Assembly: GCF_009193265.1 (NCBI RefSeq)
Contig: NZ_VZZZ01000002.1
Span: 600,712-664,711, forward strand
Direction of reading: 5' to 3'
DNA: 64,000 bases
DNA from: Marinobacter changyiensis
GTDB lineage: Bacteria > Pseudomonadota > Gammaproteobacteria > Pseudomonadales > Oleiphilaceae
Within the stretch, counting starts at the first letter, position 1; every line of letters begins with the position of its first letter. A model generated the notes under the pieces. The model was given only the letters and a program-made list of their open reading frames with translations, made no database searches and had not been told where the DNA came from. Positions 36,024 to 44,980 of this stretch are shown here, one piece after another. A program made the position numbers and the translations under genes.

Positions 36024-37352
36024 ATGTCATACGCAGAGCCGCTTTCCCCGGTTCCAACCGAGAAGCCCAATGCGCCGGAAGACTGGTTGCAAGCCTTCAT
36101 GGACGTTCGGGCCGGTACCGAACTGTTGTGCAGTCCGCTGGAAACGGAAGATTACGTCATCCAGAGCATGGACGACGTCAGCCCGCCAAAATGGCATCTC
36201 GCCCACGTTACCTGGTTCTTCGAGACCTTTCTGCTCAAGCCGTTTCTGAGGGGGTATTTGCCTCTGGACGAGGCCTATGACCATCTGTTCAATTCCTATT
36301 ACGAAACCCACGGCAGCCCCTTTCCCCGGCCCCGGCGAGGCCTGCTGTCCCGGCCGACCGTAGCCGAGGTCTATCGTTACCGGCATTACGTGGATGAAGC
36401 CATGGGGGTGCTGATGCACAACACGCCTTCGGAGCATAGCCACGCCATTGCGGAACGAGTCTGTCTGGGTATTCACCATGAACAACAGCACCAGGAGCTG
36501 CTGGCCATGGATATCAAGCATATTCTGGCCCAGAACCCGCTGCGACCGTTCTACAGCAAACGCCTGCAGGTCCCACCAACGCGTCACCCGGTGCCCATGC
36601 GCTGGCGGGCCTACGAGGGCGGGCTGGTCTCCATCGGCCTGGAGCAGGGCAACGAGAGCTTTGGCTTCGACAACGAACGGCCGGCACATTCCCAGTACCT
36701 TGAGCCCTTCGAACTGGCAACCCGTCCGGTGACCAACCAGGAGTATATGCGTTTCATCGAGCTGGGCGGTTATCAGGACCCGGCCCTGTGGCTCTCGGAC
36801 GGCTGGCACCTGATCCGGGAGAACGGCTGGACGGCGCCCCTGTATTGGATCAGAGAGGGGGAGCGGTGGTACCACTTCACCCTGTCCGGGTGGCTCCCAG
36901 TCGATCCCGATGCGCCGGTCTGCCATGTCAGTTTTTACGAGGCTGATGCGTTCGCCCGCTGGGCGGGGGAACGTTTGCCCACCGAAGCGGAATGGGAGCA
37001 GGCCGCAACCCACACCCGGAACCGGACCGGCAACTTTGCGGAGAGCGGCTATTTGCAGCCAGTCGCCGCAGAGGCTGGCGCCACGAACAACCTGAGCGAC
37101 CTGCTGTTGCAGATGTTTGGCGATGTCTGGGAGTGGACGGGCAGCGCCTACCGGCCTTACCCGGGGTTCAGGGTGCTCTCCGGCAGCCTCGGGGAGTACA
37201 ACGGCAAATTCATGTCTGGGCAAATGGTGCTCAGGGGAGGGTGCTGTGCCACCCCCGCCAGCCATATCCGACCCACGTACCGCAATTTCTTTCCCCCATC
37301 GGCCCGCTGGGCCTTTTCAGGGTTCAGACTTGCCAGGGAGGCTACCCGGTGA
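36024..37352 (+). CDS. egtB: Ergothioneine biosynthesis sulfoxide synthase EgtB
   Basis: The 442-residue protein has the DinB-like N-terminal domain with non-heme iron ligands H58 or H61 (KWHLAHVTW) and the H-x3-H-x-E motif H152-EQQ-H156-Q-E158. A C-terminal FGE-sulfatase fold follows (WAGERLPTEAEWEQAA, about 313; DVWEWTGSAYRPYPGF, about 370; RNFFPPSARWAFSGFRLAR at the end). It joins cysteine or gamma-glutamylcysteine to hercynine in a sulfoxide. Length and motifs are normal. It is co-expressed with egtD (4-base overlap). No egtA, egtC or egtE is seen in the window, so the exact thiol donor is uncertain. Confidence 0.95.
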   Translation: MSYAEPLSPVPTEKPNAPEDWLQAFMDVRAGTELLCSPLETEDYVIQSMDDVSPPKWHLAHVTWFFETFLLKPFLRGYLPLDEAYDHLFNSYYETHGSPFPRPRRGLLSRPTVAEVYRYRHYVDEAMGVLMHNTPSEHSHAIAERVCLGIHHEQQHQELLAMDIKHILAQNPLRPFYSKRLQVPPTRHPVPMRWRAYEGGLVSIGLEQGNESFGFDNERPAHSQYLEPFELATRPVTNQEYMRFIELGGYQDPALWLSDGWHLIRENGWTAPLYWIREGERWYHFTLSGWLPVDPDAPVCHVSFYEADAFARWAGERLPTEAEWEQAATHTRNRTGNFAESGYLQPVAAEAGATNNLSDLLLQMFGDVWEWTGSAYRPYPGFRVLSGSLGEYNGKFMSGQMVLRGGCCATPASHIRPTYRNFFPPSARWAFSGFRLAREATR

Positions 37353-38359
37353 CCGTTGCAGAGATTCATTTTCACAATCAGCTGTCTGAAGACAACTTCC
37401 CCACTATGGTGGAAGAAGTGCTCGCGGGACTCACCGCAAAGCCGAAGTACTGCTCCCCAAAATACCTTTATGATCAGAAAGGTTCAGAGCTTTTCGAGAC
37501 CATATGTGAACTTCCTGAGTATTATCCTACCCGCACCGAGGAAGCTATTCTGGCCCGTGCCATGCCCGAGATTGCGGCCCTGGCTGGCGAGGATGCAACC
37601 CTGGTGGAATTCGGCAGCGGTGCCAGCCGAAAAGTTCGGCTGCTACTGGAGTCCCTTTCGATTCAGCGTTACCTGGGGATCGACATATCCCGGGAGTTCC
37701 TGATCGAGAGCACCCGACGTCTAGCGGCGGACTATCCCTGGCTGGAAGTCCACGCCGCCTGTGCCGACTTTACCCGGGGCGTAGCCCTGCCAGAGGTTAT
37801 CGATCCCAAGCGATTGGTGGGTTTCTTTCCCGGCTCGAGTATCGGCAATTTCACCCCGGAAGCGGCCGAGGGTTTCCTCAACAGCCTGCATCAGCTGCTG
37901 CCACCGGGCAGTGGGCTGTTGGTCGGAGTGGACCTGGTGAAGGACCATCAGATACTGGAAGCCGCTTACAATGATGCAGACGGCGTTACCGCCGAGTTCA
38001 ATCTGAATCTGCTGGACCATTTACGGCGGAAGCTGGGAATAGCCTTCCATCGGGAACGGTTCCATCACCGAGCCTTCTTCAATGCAGAAGAGTCCCGTAT
38101 CGAAATGCACCTGGACAGCCGCACCGCCCAGGTTCTGCAACTGAAGGGTAAGACCATCCGTTTGCGCGAAGGTGAATCGATCCATACCGAGAACTCCTAC
38201 AAATACTCGGTGTCGGGCTTTCAGAGCCTGGCTGCCCGGGCCGGTTTCGGGAGCCGCAGGGTGTGGATTGACGACCAGGGGCTGTTCAGCGTGCACTACC
38301 TCACGTCGTCGCCAGGGATGCAGCTCATGATGGAGCACCAGAGTCAGCAGCGGCCTTAA
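37349..38359 (+). CDS. egtD: Histidine N-alpha-methyltransferase EgtD
   Basis: The 336-residue SAM-dependent enzyme starts at the GTG overlapping the EgtB stop (GTGA); earlier in-frame codons lie inside egtB and read non-homologous sequence. Family blocks are KYLYDQKGSELFETICELPE (about 36), YYPTRTEEAIL, the SAM loop VEFGSGASRKVRLLLE (about 80), YLGIDIS, and FFPGSSIGNFTPEAA (about 160). The histidine-recognition end FHHRAFFNAEESRIEMHL is also present. It trimethylates histidine to hercynine, the first step of ergothioneine synthesis. Confidence 0.95.
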   Translation: MTVAEIHFHNQLSEDNFPTMVEEVLAGLTAKPKYCSPKYLYDQKGSELFETICELPEYYPTRTEEAILARAMPEIAALAGEDATLVEFGSGASRKVRLLLESLSIQRYLGIDISREFLIESTRRLAADYPWLEVHAACADFTRGVALPEVIDPKRLVGFFPGSSIGNFTPEAAEGFLNSLHQLLPPGSGLLVGVDLVKDHQILEAAYNDADGVTAEFNLNLLDHLRRKLGIAFHRERFHHRAFFNAEESRIEMHLDSRTAQVLQLKGKTIRLREGESIHTENSYKYSVSGFQSLAARAGFGSRRVWIDDQGLFSVHYLTSSPGMQLMMEHQSQQRP

Positions 38360-38508
38360 ACTGCGCTCGCCGCAGGATCGGTTAAATCATCACAGCCGGG
38401 TCCTGTTGTGGCTCCTATTGCTGGAAACCCATGAATCCACGCATCTTGCCATTTGAGGAACAGCATCATTATTGCGCCATTGATCAGAACCCCCAGCCGG
38501 GCATCGAA

Positions 38509-39405
38509 TTAACCCTTGAGTGCCAGGATGCGCCTGGCCCCACTGAGCACAATGACGCCCACGATGGCACCGATGACCAGGTCCGGATAATTGGAACCAG
38601 TCCAGGCAACGAGCGCCCCTGCGAGAATAACGCCCAGATTGATGACCACATCGTTTGCTGAAAATATCCAGCTGGCCTTCATATGGGCGCCACCCTCACG
38701 GTGTTTGGAAATCAGCAGTAAACAACTGGTATTGGCAATCAGCGCCACAAATGCAATGGCCATCATCATCAGTGACTCCGGCTCACTGCCGAACAGAAAA
38801 CGTCTGCCGACTTCAGCCAGCAGGCCGAGCGCAAGAATGAGCTGGAGAATGCCTGCAAGGTGGGCTGCTCGTACCTGCATTCTGACCCCATGGCCAACGG
38901 CATAAAGAGCCAGACCGTAAACAGCCGCATCCGCAAACATATCCAGCGAGTCTGCAATCAGGCCGGCGGACTGGGCAATCAGGCCCATTGTCATCTCAAG
39001 CAGGAACATCAAGCCGTTGATTGCCAGCAGTACCCACAAGGTGCCGGACTCTTCAGACTGATGGGTAGTGGAGGAGAGGGCGGCCTTGAGAGTTTCAGGA
39101 TCAGCTTCTCGGGTGTCCTGAAGGGAGGCGTCCAAGCCCAGAGTTGCCAGCTTACTGGTGATAGGCCCCGCTTCTCCGTTGTGGAGCACCTCCAATGTGC
39201 GGCCGGACAAATCGAATGAAAGAGCCTGGATGGTATCGAACCCACCGAGTGCCAAACGGATCATTCTCTCTTCCGACGGGCAGTCCATCTTTGGCACCTT
39301 ATAAACACTGAGCCAGTCGCCGGACGAGGCGGAAACATCTGGATGGGTGGATTTTTCCGTGCTGGATTCTTCACGGCTGCATTGGTCGTTACAGGCTCCG
39401 CTCAT
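38509..39405 (-). CDS. Cation diffusion facilitator family transporter with N-terminal soluble domain
   Basis: The 298-residue protein starts with a charged Ser/Glu-rich segment, then an HMA-like region (about 35-95; KMDCPSEERMIRLAL) whose single Cys differs from the usual CxxC. Five or six membrane helices cover about 120-290. CDF landmarks are AGLIADSLDMFADAAVYGLA (helix 2 Asp residues) and SANDVVINLGVILAG (helix 5 Asp). It lacks the long cytosolic C-terminal domain of most CDF proteins. It exports a divalent metal such as Zn, Cd or Co. A MerR-type promoter lies directly upstream, although no MerR gene is in the window. Confidence 0.85.
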   Translation of the reverse strand: MSGACNDQCSREESSTEKSTHPDVSASSGDWLSVYKVPKMDCPSEERMIRLALGGFDTIQALSFDLSGRTLEVLHNGEAGPITSKLATLGLDASLQDTREADPETLKAALSSTTHQSEESGTLWVLLAINGLMFLLEMTMGLIAQSAGLIADSLDMFADAAVYGLALYAVGHGVRMQVRAAHLAGILQLILALGLLAEVGRRFLFGSEPESLMMMAIAFVALIANTSCLLLISKHREGGAHMKASWIFSANDVVINLGVILAGALVAWTGSNYPDLVIGAIVGVIVLSGARRILALKG

Positions 39406-39438
39406 TCATACACCCCGGATTTTGCAATAGTTGCCCTC

Positions 39439-39469
39439 ATTTAAAACCCTATAGTACCTACAGGCTCAA
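39439..39469 (-). promoter_or_regulatory. MerR-type metal-responsive promoter of the CDF gene
   Basis: On the minus strand a TTGAGC -35 element is separated by a long 19-base spacer from a TTAAAT -10. The spacer holds the dyad CCTGTAG-GTA-CTATAGG. An over-long spacer with such a dyad is the hallmark of promoters activated by MerR-family metal sensors (CadR/ZntR/PbrR type). It lies 34-64 bases before the CDF start codon. Confidence 0.7.
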
Positions 39470-39616
39470 TGGGTGAGCAGCATTTTGGCGGTTAATCTCT
39501 TGGATGTTAATGAGCTATCTGACTTATATTTTCTATGCTGGAATCCGATGCAAACTCATTGGCAGGTGATGCAGGTCAATATACATTCGACCCCTGCTTT
39601 CCCGGGCCTTGGGCTA

Positions 39617-40018
39617 TCAGTTCTGCTGAGATCGCATCTCGTTCCAAATATTAAATTCCCGTTTGCTAATGCGTAGGTCGCGGTCTGCATCCATCAGGTC
39701 AAGAATGAGGGCGGTTCTGCTCGATGCCTCCAGACCTCGTTCCTTGGCGTTATTGACGCATTCGTCGCGGGCATCGAGCTCATTTTCCGACAGATAGCCA
39801 TCATCATCCCGATCCATGCAGTCGAACCCTTGTAACGACTCCTCATGTAAGGGCTCCACATCCGTATCAAAGTCAGTCTGCTTGGATTCGTCCGGGTGAA
39901 ACAGGTATTGATTTTCTGATTTCTGGCCGGAGGGCCCAGAATCAGCAAAAGATGCTTGAGCACAAGCCATGGCACAGCATAAGACAAGATACTTCAGGGT
40001 TTGGCGCTTCATATTCAT
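39617..40018 (-). CDS. Secreted EF-hand protein
   Basis: The 133-residue reading starts at MNMKRQTLK, with AGGA 8 bases upstream. A signal peptide (about 1-25) is followed by two EF-hand-type calcium loops: DRDDDGYLSENEL (about 78-90) and DADRDLRISKREF (about 114-126). The second lacks the central Gly and may bind weakly. Proteins of this kind are common in marine gammaproteobacteria. No partner is visible; the next genes are on the opposite strand. Confidence 0.82.
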   Translation of the reverse strand: MNMKRQTLKYLVLCCAMACAQASFADSGPSGQKSENQYLFHPDESKQTDFDTDVEPLHEESLQGFDCMDRDDDGYLSENELDARDECVNNAKERGLEASSRTALILDLMDADRDLRISKREFNIWNEMRSQQN

Positions 40019-40167
40019 AGTTGAATCCTGAGGGCGGCACACCCGGGGGAGCGGTATGATGGCTCCTTGGATAATAAAGTAGATAGAAACGAGTCGTGTT
40101 TGCGCGGCTCCGCACTGAGTGGTACCTTATTCCGACCTGCCCGAGGTTGGCAAATTTAGGTAAACCC

Positions 40168-40500
40168 ATGAATTTTCGGCTTGACGACAAACTTAACCTA
40201 CCACGCAGTCTGATTGTATTGCTGGCGGTTGTATTTTTGGTCTGGACCGCCGGAGCCCATGCGCTTCCTGCTTATGAAGAACCTTCGGCATCTTCGCTAC
40301 TGGTTGACGCGCATGGCATCACACAGTCGTCTTCCGATGGTTCATCTCCGACCGATGACGCGCCATTACAGCGCTTTGAAGCCGAATATTCTCGCTTAAA
40401 ACTTACTTCATGTGCCTTGGTGCAGCTGGCCTTCGACGGACCACGTTTAAGGTTGCTTAGCTACCCTGGCCTGCCTCAGGCGCCTCCTTCCAAGCGTTAG
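40168..40500 (+). CDS. Hypothetical exported small protein
   Basis: The 110-residue protein starts at MNFRLDDKL. A signal anchor or peptide covers about 10-38 (SLIVLLAVVFLVWTAGAHA, a good signal-peptidase site). The mature part is Ser/Pro-rich without recognised domains, ending in a basic PPSKR. A TTAGG lies 8 bases upstream. It lies 86 bases before the CBS gene, in the same direction. I do not recognise a family, and expression is not certain. Confidence 0.55.
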   Translation: MNFRLDDKLNLPRSLIVLLAVVFLVWTAGAHALPAYEEPSASSLLVDAHGITQSSSDGSSPTDDAPLQRFEAEYSRLKLTSCALVQLAFDGPRLRLLSYPGLPQAPPSKR

Positions 40501-40585
40501 AACATTTACGACGATCCAGGCTTCCAGTGCTGTGAAATTCACAGGGGAGTCTCGGCTAAATGATCTTAAGCGAAGAGGAATTGCC

Positions 40586-41188
40586 ATGAGCAATCCATTA
40601 CGTGTTTTGGCAGCCAGGCCCTTAGACGGCGTATTCAGGCTTGCCTCCCGCCCAAATGAAGAATCCCTTACCGGTGACGATCCAGCAACTCAGGTGTTAA
40701 AGGACTTCACCAGCCATAACCCGCTCACTATTCGATCGGCTATGGGGATACAGGAAGTCAAGGAAAAGCTGTACACCGCTGGCGTGATGTTCTCTGTGGT
40801 TATTAACCGCAATGATGAGGTGGTCGGGATGCTGCCTTTGAAAGATCTGATCGGTACCTGGCCCCTGAGCCTCGCTAACCAGCGAGGCAGTTCTATTACT
40901 GACATTACGGCTCAGGACGTCATGCGTCCGGTATGGAGTTTGCCGGCTATCAGGCATGGCCAACTTCAGGACCTGAAAATTGACCAGCTAGTGGACCTTT
41001 TCAATGAACTGCACACCGACTATCTGTTGGTGACTGATGCCAGTGCTGCAGGTGTAAGTGAAAGGTTTGTTCGCGGACTTTTGTCTGCTGATGACCTTAC
41101 CCAGCAGCTTGGTATCCACCTGAATCAGGACCCCCGTCCCGAATCCTTCTCCGACATCGTTCACGCTGTCAGGGGAAAATCTGGCTAG
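40586..41188 (+). CDS. CBS-domain protein
   Basis: The 200-residue reading starts at MSNPLRVLA, with GAGGAA 7 bases upstream. It contains a CBS pair: HNPLTIRSAMGIQEVKEKLY and VVINRNDEVVGMLPLKDLIG (about 48-95), then TAQDVMRPVW and DYLLVTDASAAGVSERFVRG (about 110-170). CBS pairs bind adenosine nucleotides and regulate partner proteins; none is fused here. A good hairpin terminator follows 12 bases after the stop. Confidence 0.85.
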   Translation: MSNPLRVLAARPLDGVFRLASRPNEESLTGDDPATQVLKDFTSHNPLTIRSAMGIQEVKEKLYTAGVMFSVVINRNDEVVGMLPLKDLIGTWPLSLANQRGSSITDITAQDVMRPVWSLPAIRHGQLQDLKIDQLVDLFNELHTDYLLVTDASAAGVSERFVRGLLSADDLTQQLGIHLNQDPRPESFSDIVHAVRGKSG

Positions 41189-41199
41189 CATGCTCCAAA

Positions 41200-41227
41200 G
41201 CTGCAACCTGCATCAGCGGGTTGCAGC
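41200..41227 (+). terminator. Hairpin terminator after the CBS gene
   Basis: GCTGCAACC, a 10-base loop and GGTTGCAGC form a perfect 9-pair stem, followed by the pyrimidine-rich CTTCTTCCTGTT. It separates the CBS gene from the decayed biotin-enzyme locus. Confidence 0.6.
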
Positions 41228-41264
41228 CTTCTTCCTGTTCGACTGTTAACCGAAGGTAGCGTCA

Positions 41265-41674
41265 ATGCCTATCAAAAAAGTACTGATCGCCAATCGTGGC
41301 GAGATTGCGGTGCGCATAGCCCGAGCCTGTAAAGGGTTGGGTATCCGTTCCGTGGCAGTGTATTCCGAGGCCGACCAGTATTCCTTGCATATCAAGAAAG
41401 CGGATGAGTCTCATCGCATCAGCAAGGATCTGCTCAGTGGGTATCTCAACCCTCATCACCTGGTGAACCTTGCGGTGGAAACCGGTTGTGATGCACAACA
41501 TCCCGGTTACGGCTTTCTGTCCGAGAACGCCGGGTTCGCCGCTATCTGCCAACAGCGGGGGGTGACGTTTATAGGACCCCCGTAAAGGCGACCATCTCCG
41601 GTGTTGTCAAAGTGGTCAATATTGCCAAGGGTGATCGTGTCGCCCCCGGCGAAAGCCTGATCGAGATTGAATAG
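41265..41674 (+). pseudogene. Internally deleted biotin carboxylase / biotinyl-domain genes
   Basis: 41265-41585 reads the first 106 residues of a biotin carboxylase subunit: KKVLIANRGEIAVRIARACK, CDAQHPGYGFLSENAGFAAI, GVTFIGPP. Then it stops at a TAA. Directly after the break, in another frame (41582-41674), 30 codons read VKATISGVVKVVNIAKGDRV then APGESLIEIE and stop. That is the very end of a biotinyl domain, past the AMKM biotinylation site. Relatives carry a two-gene pycA-pycB (or oadA-like) unit here. A single deletion removed about 1.1 kb of the first gene and nearly all of the second. The result cannot work. Confidence 0.82.
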
Positions 41675-41730
41675 CTGGTTTCCCGGGGGCACCTGACCCT
41701 GGGGTATTCCATCGTGTTTGGAGTATTTCC

Positions 41731-43134
41731 TTGAGTAAAGTAATTGCTGTGCTGTTAACGGCGGTGTTGTCGTTGGCACCCGGACTGGTGTGGGCAAATC
41801 CGGATCGAACCCTGGATCTGATCGGCCATCCCGTTGGCTACGCCGCCATCGCGATTTTTGTGGTCGCGTACATTCTGGTGATGTTGGAAGAGAAGATTCA
41901 TCTGGCAAAATCCAAGCCGATGCTGCTTGCGGCGGGGCTTATCTGGATTCTGGTGGCCTGGACTTATCGTGAGGCTGGTGCTGACGGGGAAGTGGAAGCC
42001 GCTATCCGGCACAACTTCCTTGAATACGCCGAGTTATTCTTCTTCTTGCTGGTCGCCATGACCTACATCAATGCCATGCTGGAGCGAGGTGTATTTGACC
42101 AGTTGCGTATCTGGTTGCTGGGAAAGGGCTACGGTTACCGCCAGTTGTTCTGGATCACCGGGACGCTGGCATTCTGCATTTCACCGGTGGCGGATAACCT
42201 TACGACGGCATTGATAATGTGCGCGGTGGTGATGGCTGTGGGGCGTGACAGCGCGGCGTTTGTATCGCTTTCCTGCATCAACATCGTAGTGGGAGCAAAC
42301 GCTGGCGGCGCGTTCAGCCCGTTTGGCGACATAACCACTCTCATGGTCTGGCAAAAAGGCATTCTTCCATTTCAGGACTTTTTCCAGTTATTCCTGCCTG
42401 CAGTGGTCAATTTTCTGGTGCCCGCGACCCTGATGCATTTTGCCTTGCCCAAAGGGAAGCCGGCGCAGCCTGAAACCTATGACAAGGTGATTCGTCCGGG
42501 TGGGCTGATCATCTGTGCCTTGTTTCTGCTGACCATTGCCACTGCGATCTGCTTTCACCAGTTCCTTCACATTCCGCCTGTCTTCGGCATGATGACAGGG
42601 CTTGGTTACCTCAAGCTTTTCGGTTTCTACCTCAAGCGGCACGAGGAGTATCACTGGAGCGAAAGCTATGAAACACCCCCGGGAGACAGTTCTGAAGGCC
42701 GTGGTTTTAACGTGTTTTCCCACATCGCACGGGCCGAGTGGGATACGCTGTTCTTCTTTTATGGGGTCATCATGGCCGTGGGTGGCCTCGGCTTTATCGG
42801 CTACCTGGGCATGATCTCAGCAACGCTTTACGGTGACCTGGGGCCCACCTTTGCCAATGTTATGATCGGTGTGATTTCTGCATTGGTAGACAATATCCCG
42901 GTGATGTTTGCGGTACTGACCATGAACCCGGCTATGCCGGATTACCAATGGCTTCTGGTCACACTTACAGCCGGCGTCGGCGGCAGCTTGCTCTCTATCG
43001 GCTCCGCAGCCGGGGTTGCACTGATGGGGCAGGCGAGAGGGCAGTACACGTTCCTCAGTCACCTGAAGTGGACCCCTGCTATTGCTCTGGGCTATGTGGC
43101 CAGCATCGGCGTGCATCTGTTGCTTAGTGGCTAA
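41731..43134 (+). CDS. nhaD: NhaD-type Na+/H+ antiporter
   Basis: This 467-residue membrane protein is read from a TTG with GGAG 8 bases upstream; no better ATG exists. A signal-like N-terminal segment is followed by about 12 helices. NhaD-type landmarks are ISPVADNLTTALIMCAVVMA, NAGGAFSPFGDITTLMVWQ (about 190-208) and ALVDNIPVMFAVLTMNP. It exchanges Na+ or Li+ for protons and supports life in salt and alkaline conditions. It stands intact in the middle of three damaged genes. It was probably co-transcribed with the lost biotin-enzyme operon, which in relatives supplies or consumes HCO3- (inference). Confidence 0.92.
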   Translation: MSKVIAVLLTAVLSLAPGLVWANPDRTLDLIGHPVGYAAIAIFVVAYILVMLEEKIHLAKSKPMLLAAGLIWILVAWTYREAGADGEVEAAIRHNFLEYAELFFFLLVAMTYINAMLERGVFDQLRIWLLGKGYGYRQLFWITGTLAFCISPVADNLTTALIMCAVVMAVGRDSAAFVSLSCINIVVGANAGGAFSPFGDITTLMVWQKGILPFQDFFQLFLPAVVNFLVPATLMHFALPKGKPAQPETYDKVIRPGGLIICALFLLTIATAICFHQFLHIPPVFGMMTGLGYLKLFGFYLKRHEEYHWSESYETPPGDSSEGRGFNVFSHIARAEWDTLFFFYGVIMAVGGLGFIGYLGMISATLYGDLGPTFANVMIGVISALVDNIPVMFAVLTMNPAMPDYQWLLVTLTAGVGGSLLSIGSAAGVALMGQARGQYTFLSHLKWTPAIALGYVASIGVHLLLSG

Positions 43135-43161
43135 GACGGCCAATTAGTTTTAAGCCGGTAT

Positions 43162-43700
43162 TCAGCGCGCGTCACGAGTGGGCGTTCGCATTCCGCGATT
43201 GAGCCAAAGCGCCGCAAAGCCGGCCCCTACGAGCCAGGCCAGATCAGAGGCTAACGCGGCACCCGTGTAACGGTAGCTTCGCTGGAAATTCGAGGTGACG
43301 ACCCCGGAGGCCTGGCCGTAGGGAAGACCGAGTAACGTAAACCCCAGCAGAATGAAAACATTCTGACCGGTACTGCCGCTGCCATTGAGCAGCCATGGCA
43401 CAAAGACGGCGAACAGTGCAATCAGACAAGCCAGTACACCGAGTGTCATTCTGCGCCCATACCGATCCGCCAGCAGCCCGGATGCCACAATACCCCCAGC
43501 ACCCAGAGCAGCCCCTATCATTTGGACGATCAGGAAGTCACTCACTGAACGTGTGGAGTAGAGGGCAATCCAGGACGGGGAAATACCGTCACCACGTGGA
43601 ACAGCGCATAGCTCGCCAGTCCTGCCAGGGCACCGATGATGAGTGTTTTGCCTTGGGTGCCAAGCAGAACTGATAATCAGCCCACACTGCAAGCGCCTGG
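43162..43700 (-). pseudogene. Decayed MFS transporter, C-terminal part
   Basis: On the minus strand a frame reads VSDFLIVQMIGAALGAGGIV then ASGLLADRYGRRMTLGVLA, a textbook MFS loop (GxLADRxGRR), and continues through three more helices to a stop at 43162. Upstream, the matching sequence (TQGKTLIIGALAGLASYALF, HVVTVFP) is in a different frame, so a frameshift lies near 43590. Nothing of the N-terminal half remains. It is a dead remnant. Confidence 0.8.
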
Positions 43701-43707
43701 CAGCGAT

Positions 43708-44980
43708 TAGGCAGACCATCGAAATCTGCTTTTGTTGATCCAGTTATGCTGGATTGCGGTGGTAGGGCCAACTGTCAGCGATTGACGTAGCAACCCTGGG
43801 CTTTGGGCTTGGTCTACCGGTGAAGCACCTTGTCCTGGTTGTGGCTGGACTCGTGGTGTTTAATGCCGTAAGTCACCTGCGCTAGGTCCGGGGCAAGGCT
43901 GGAGGCCCCGGCGAGCTCTTTTTCTCACTACTGATCGATGTCATAAGCCTGACAGCGCTGCTGTACCTGAGTGGCGGAGTGAGCAATCCGTTTGCCTTCC
44001 TTTATCGGCTCCATGTCACGCTTGGTGCGGTCTTACTGAGCGTTTCTGCCGCCTGTATCATTGTGGCGGCTACCAGCCTCTGTTTGCTTCTCCTCGCCGT
44101 TTTTTCAGACCCGCTATATCTCCTGCATCAGGACGAACGGCTTTTTTTCAACATGTCTGTCGAAGGCTTGTTGGTGTGTTTTCTGCTCAACGCGGCTCTG
44201 GTGGTTACCGCAATTACACGCATTTCGCGAAACCTGCGCGGCCGGGATGAAAAACTTGCCGACTTGCGGCAATTGAAAGCTGAGCAAGAGCATATTGTTC
44301 GCATGGGGTTATTGGCCTCCGGTGCGGCCCACGAGCTTGGAACGCCGCTGGCAACGCTGTCCATCATCCTGGGTGACTGGCGGCGGATGCCGGAATTTCA
44401 GCTTAATCAGGAACGAAAGGAAGAATGTGAGGGCATGCAGGAACAGCTCACCCGCTGCAAGGACATCGTGAGCGGCATCCTGTTGTCGGCAGGGGAGACC
44501 CGTGCCGAATCATCGGTCAGGACCACCATCGTAAAGTACTTTGATAACATGGTTTAAGACTGGCGGAAGGGGCACCCGGTGAAGACGTTGATCTATGGCA
44601 ACGACGTCAAAGACGATTTTCCAGTGGTGGTGGACAGCGTGCTGAAACAGATGATTTTTAATGTGCTGGATAACGCTCTGGAAGCATCGCCGGACCGGCT
44701 GAGCATGACGGTTCAAACTGACAACGAACACCTTCGGATCAGAGTTGAGGATGATGGCCCTGGCTTTCCTGCTCATATACTCGGCGCCATCGGGGAACCC
44801 TATCAGTCCACCAAAGACAGGCCGGGGAGGGGGCTCGGGTTGTTTCTGAGCGTCAACGTTTCGAGGGCGCTGGGTGGTTCGCTGAAGGCCCATAATCGTA
44901 AAGAGCGAGGCGCGTCGGTGGAAGTGGTGCTGCCGTTGTCAGCGATTGTGATCGAGGAGGCCATGAATAATGACAGCTGA
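43708..44980 (+). pseudogene. RegB/PrrB/RoxS-type redox sensor kinase with in-frame stops
   Basis: The sequence can be followed from about 43708 (RNLLLLIQLCWIAVVG) through a frameshift near 43765 (QLSAIDVATLGFGLGLPVKH). It then passes an in-frame TAG at 43883 to ELFFSLLIDVISLTALLYLS and NPFAFLYRL. The RegB-type H-box ASGAAHELGTPLATLS is intact. A second in-frame TAA at 44555 cuts the kinase before the HATPase (NVLDNALEASPDRL, DDGPGFPA, GRGLGLFLSV), which then continues in the same frame to 44980. RegB kinases are redox-sensing membrane proteins. At least three lesions mean no full-length kinase. The intact regulator gene overlaps its 3' end. Confidence 0.85.

Noticed and set aside
36027..37265. 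412-codon minus-strand reading frame opposite egtB
   Set aside because: It lies fully inside the well-conserved egtB gene, has no family features and arises from high-GC codon use.
44579..44980. Independent ATPase-only kinase gene
   Set aside because: It is in the same frame as the upstream kinase part and separated only by one stop codon, so it is the second half of the RegB-type pseudogene.
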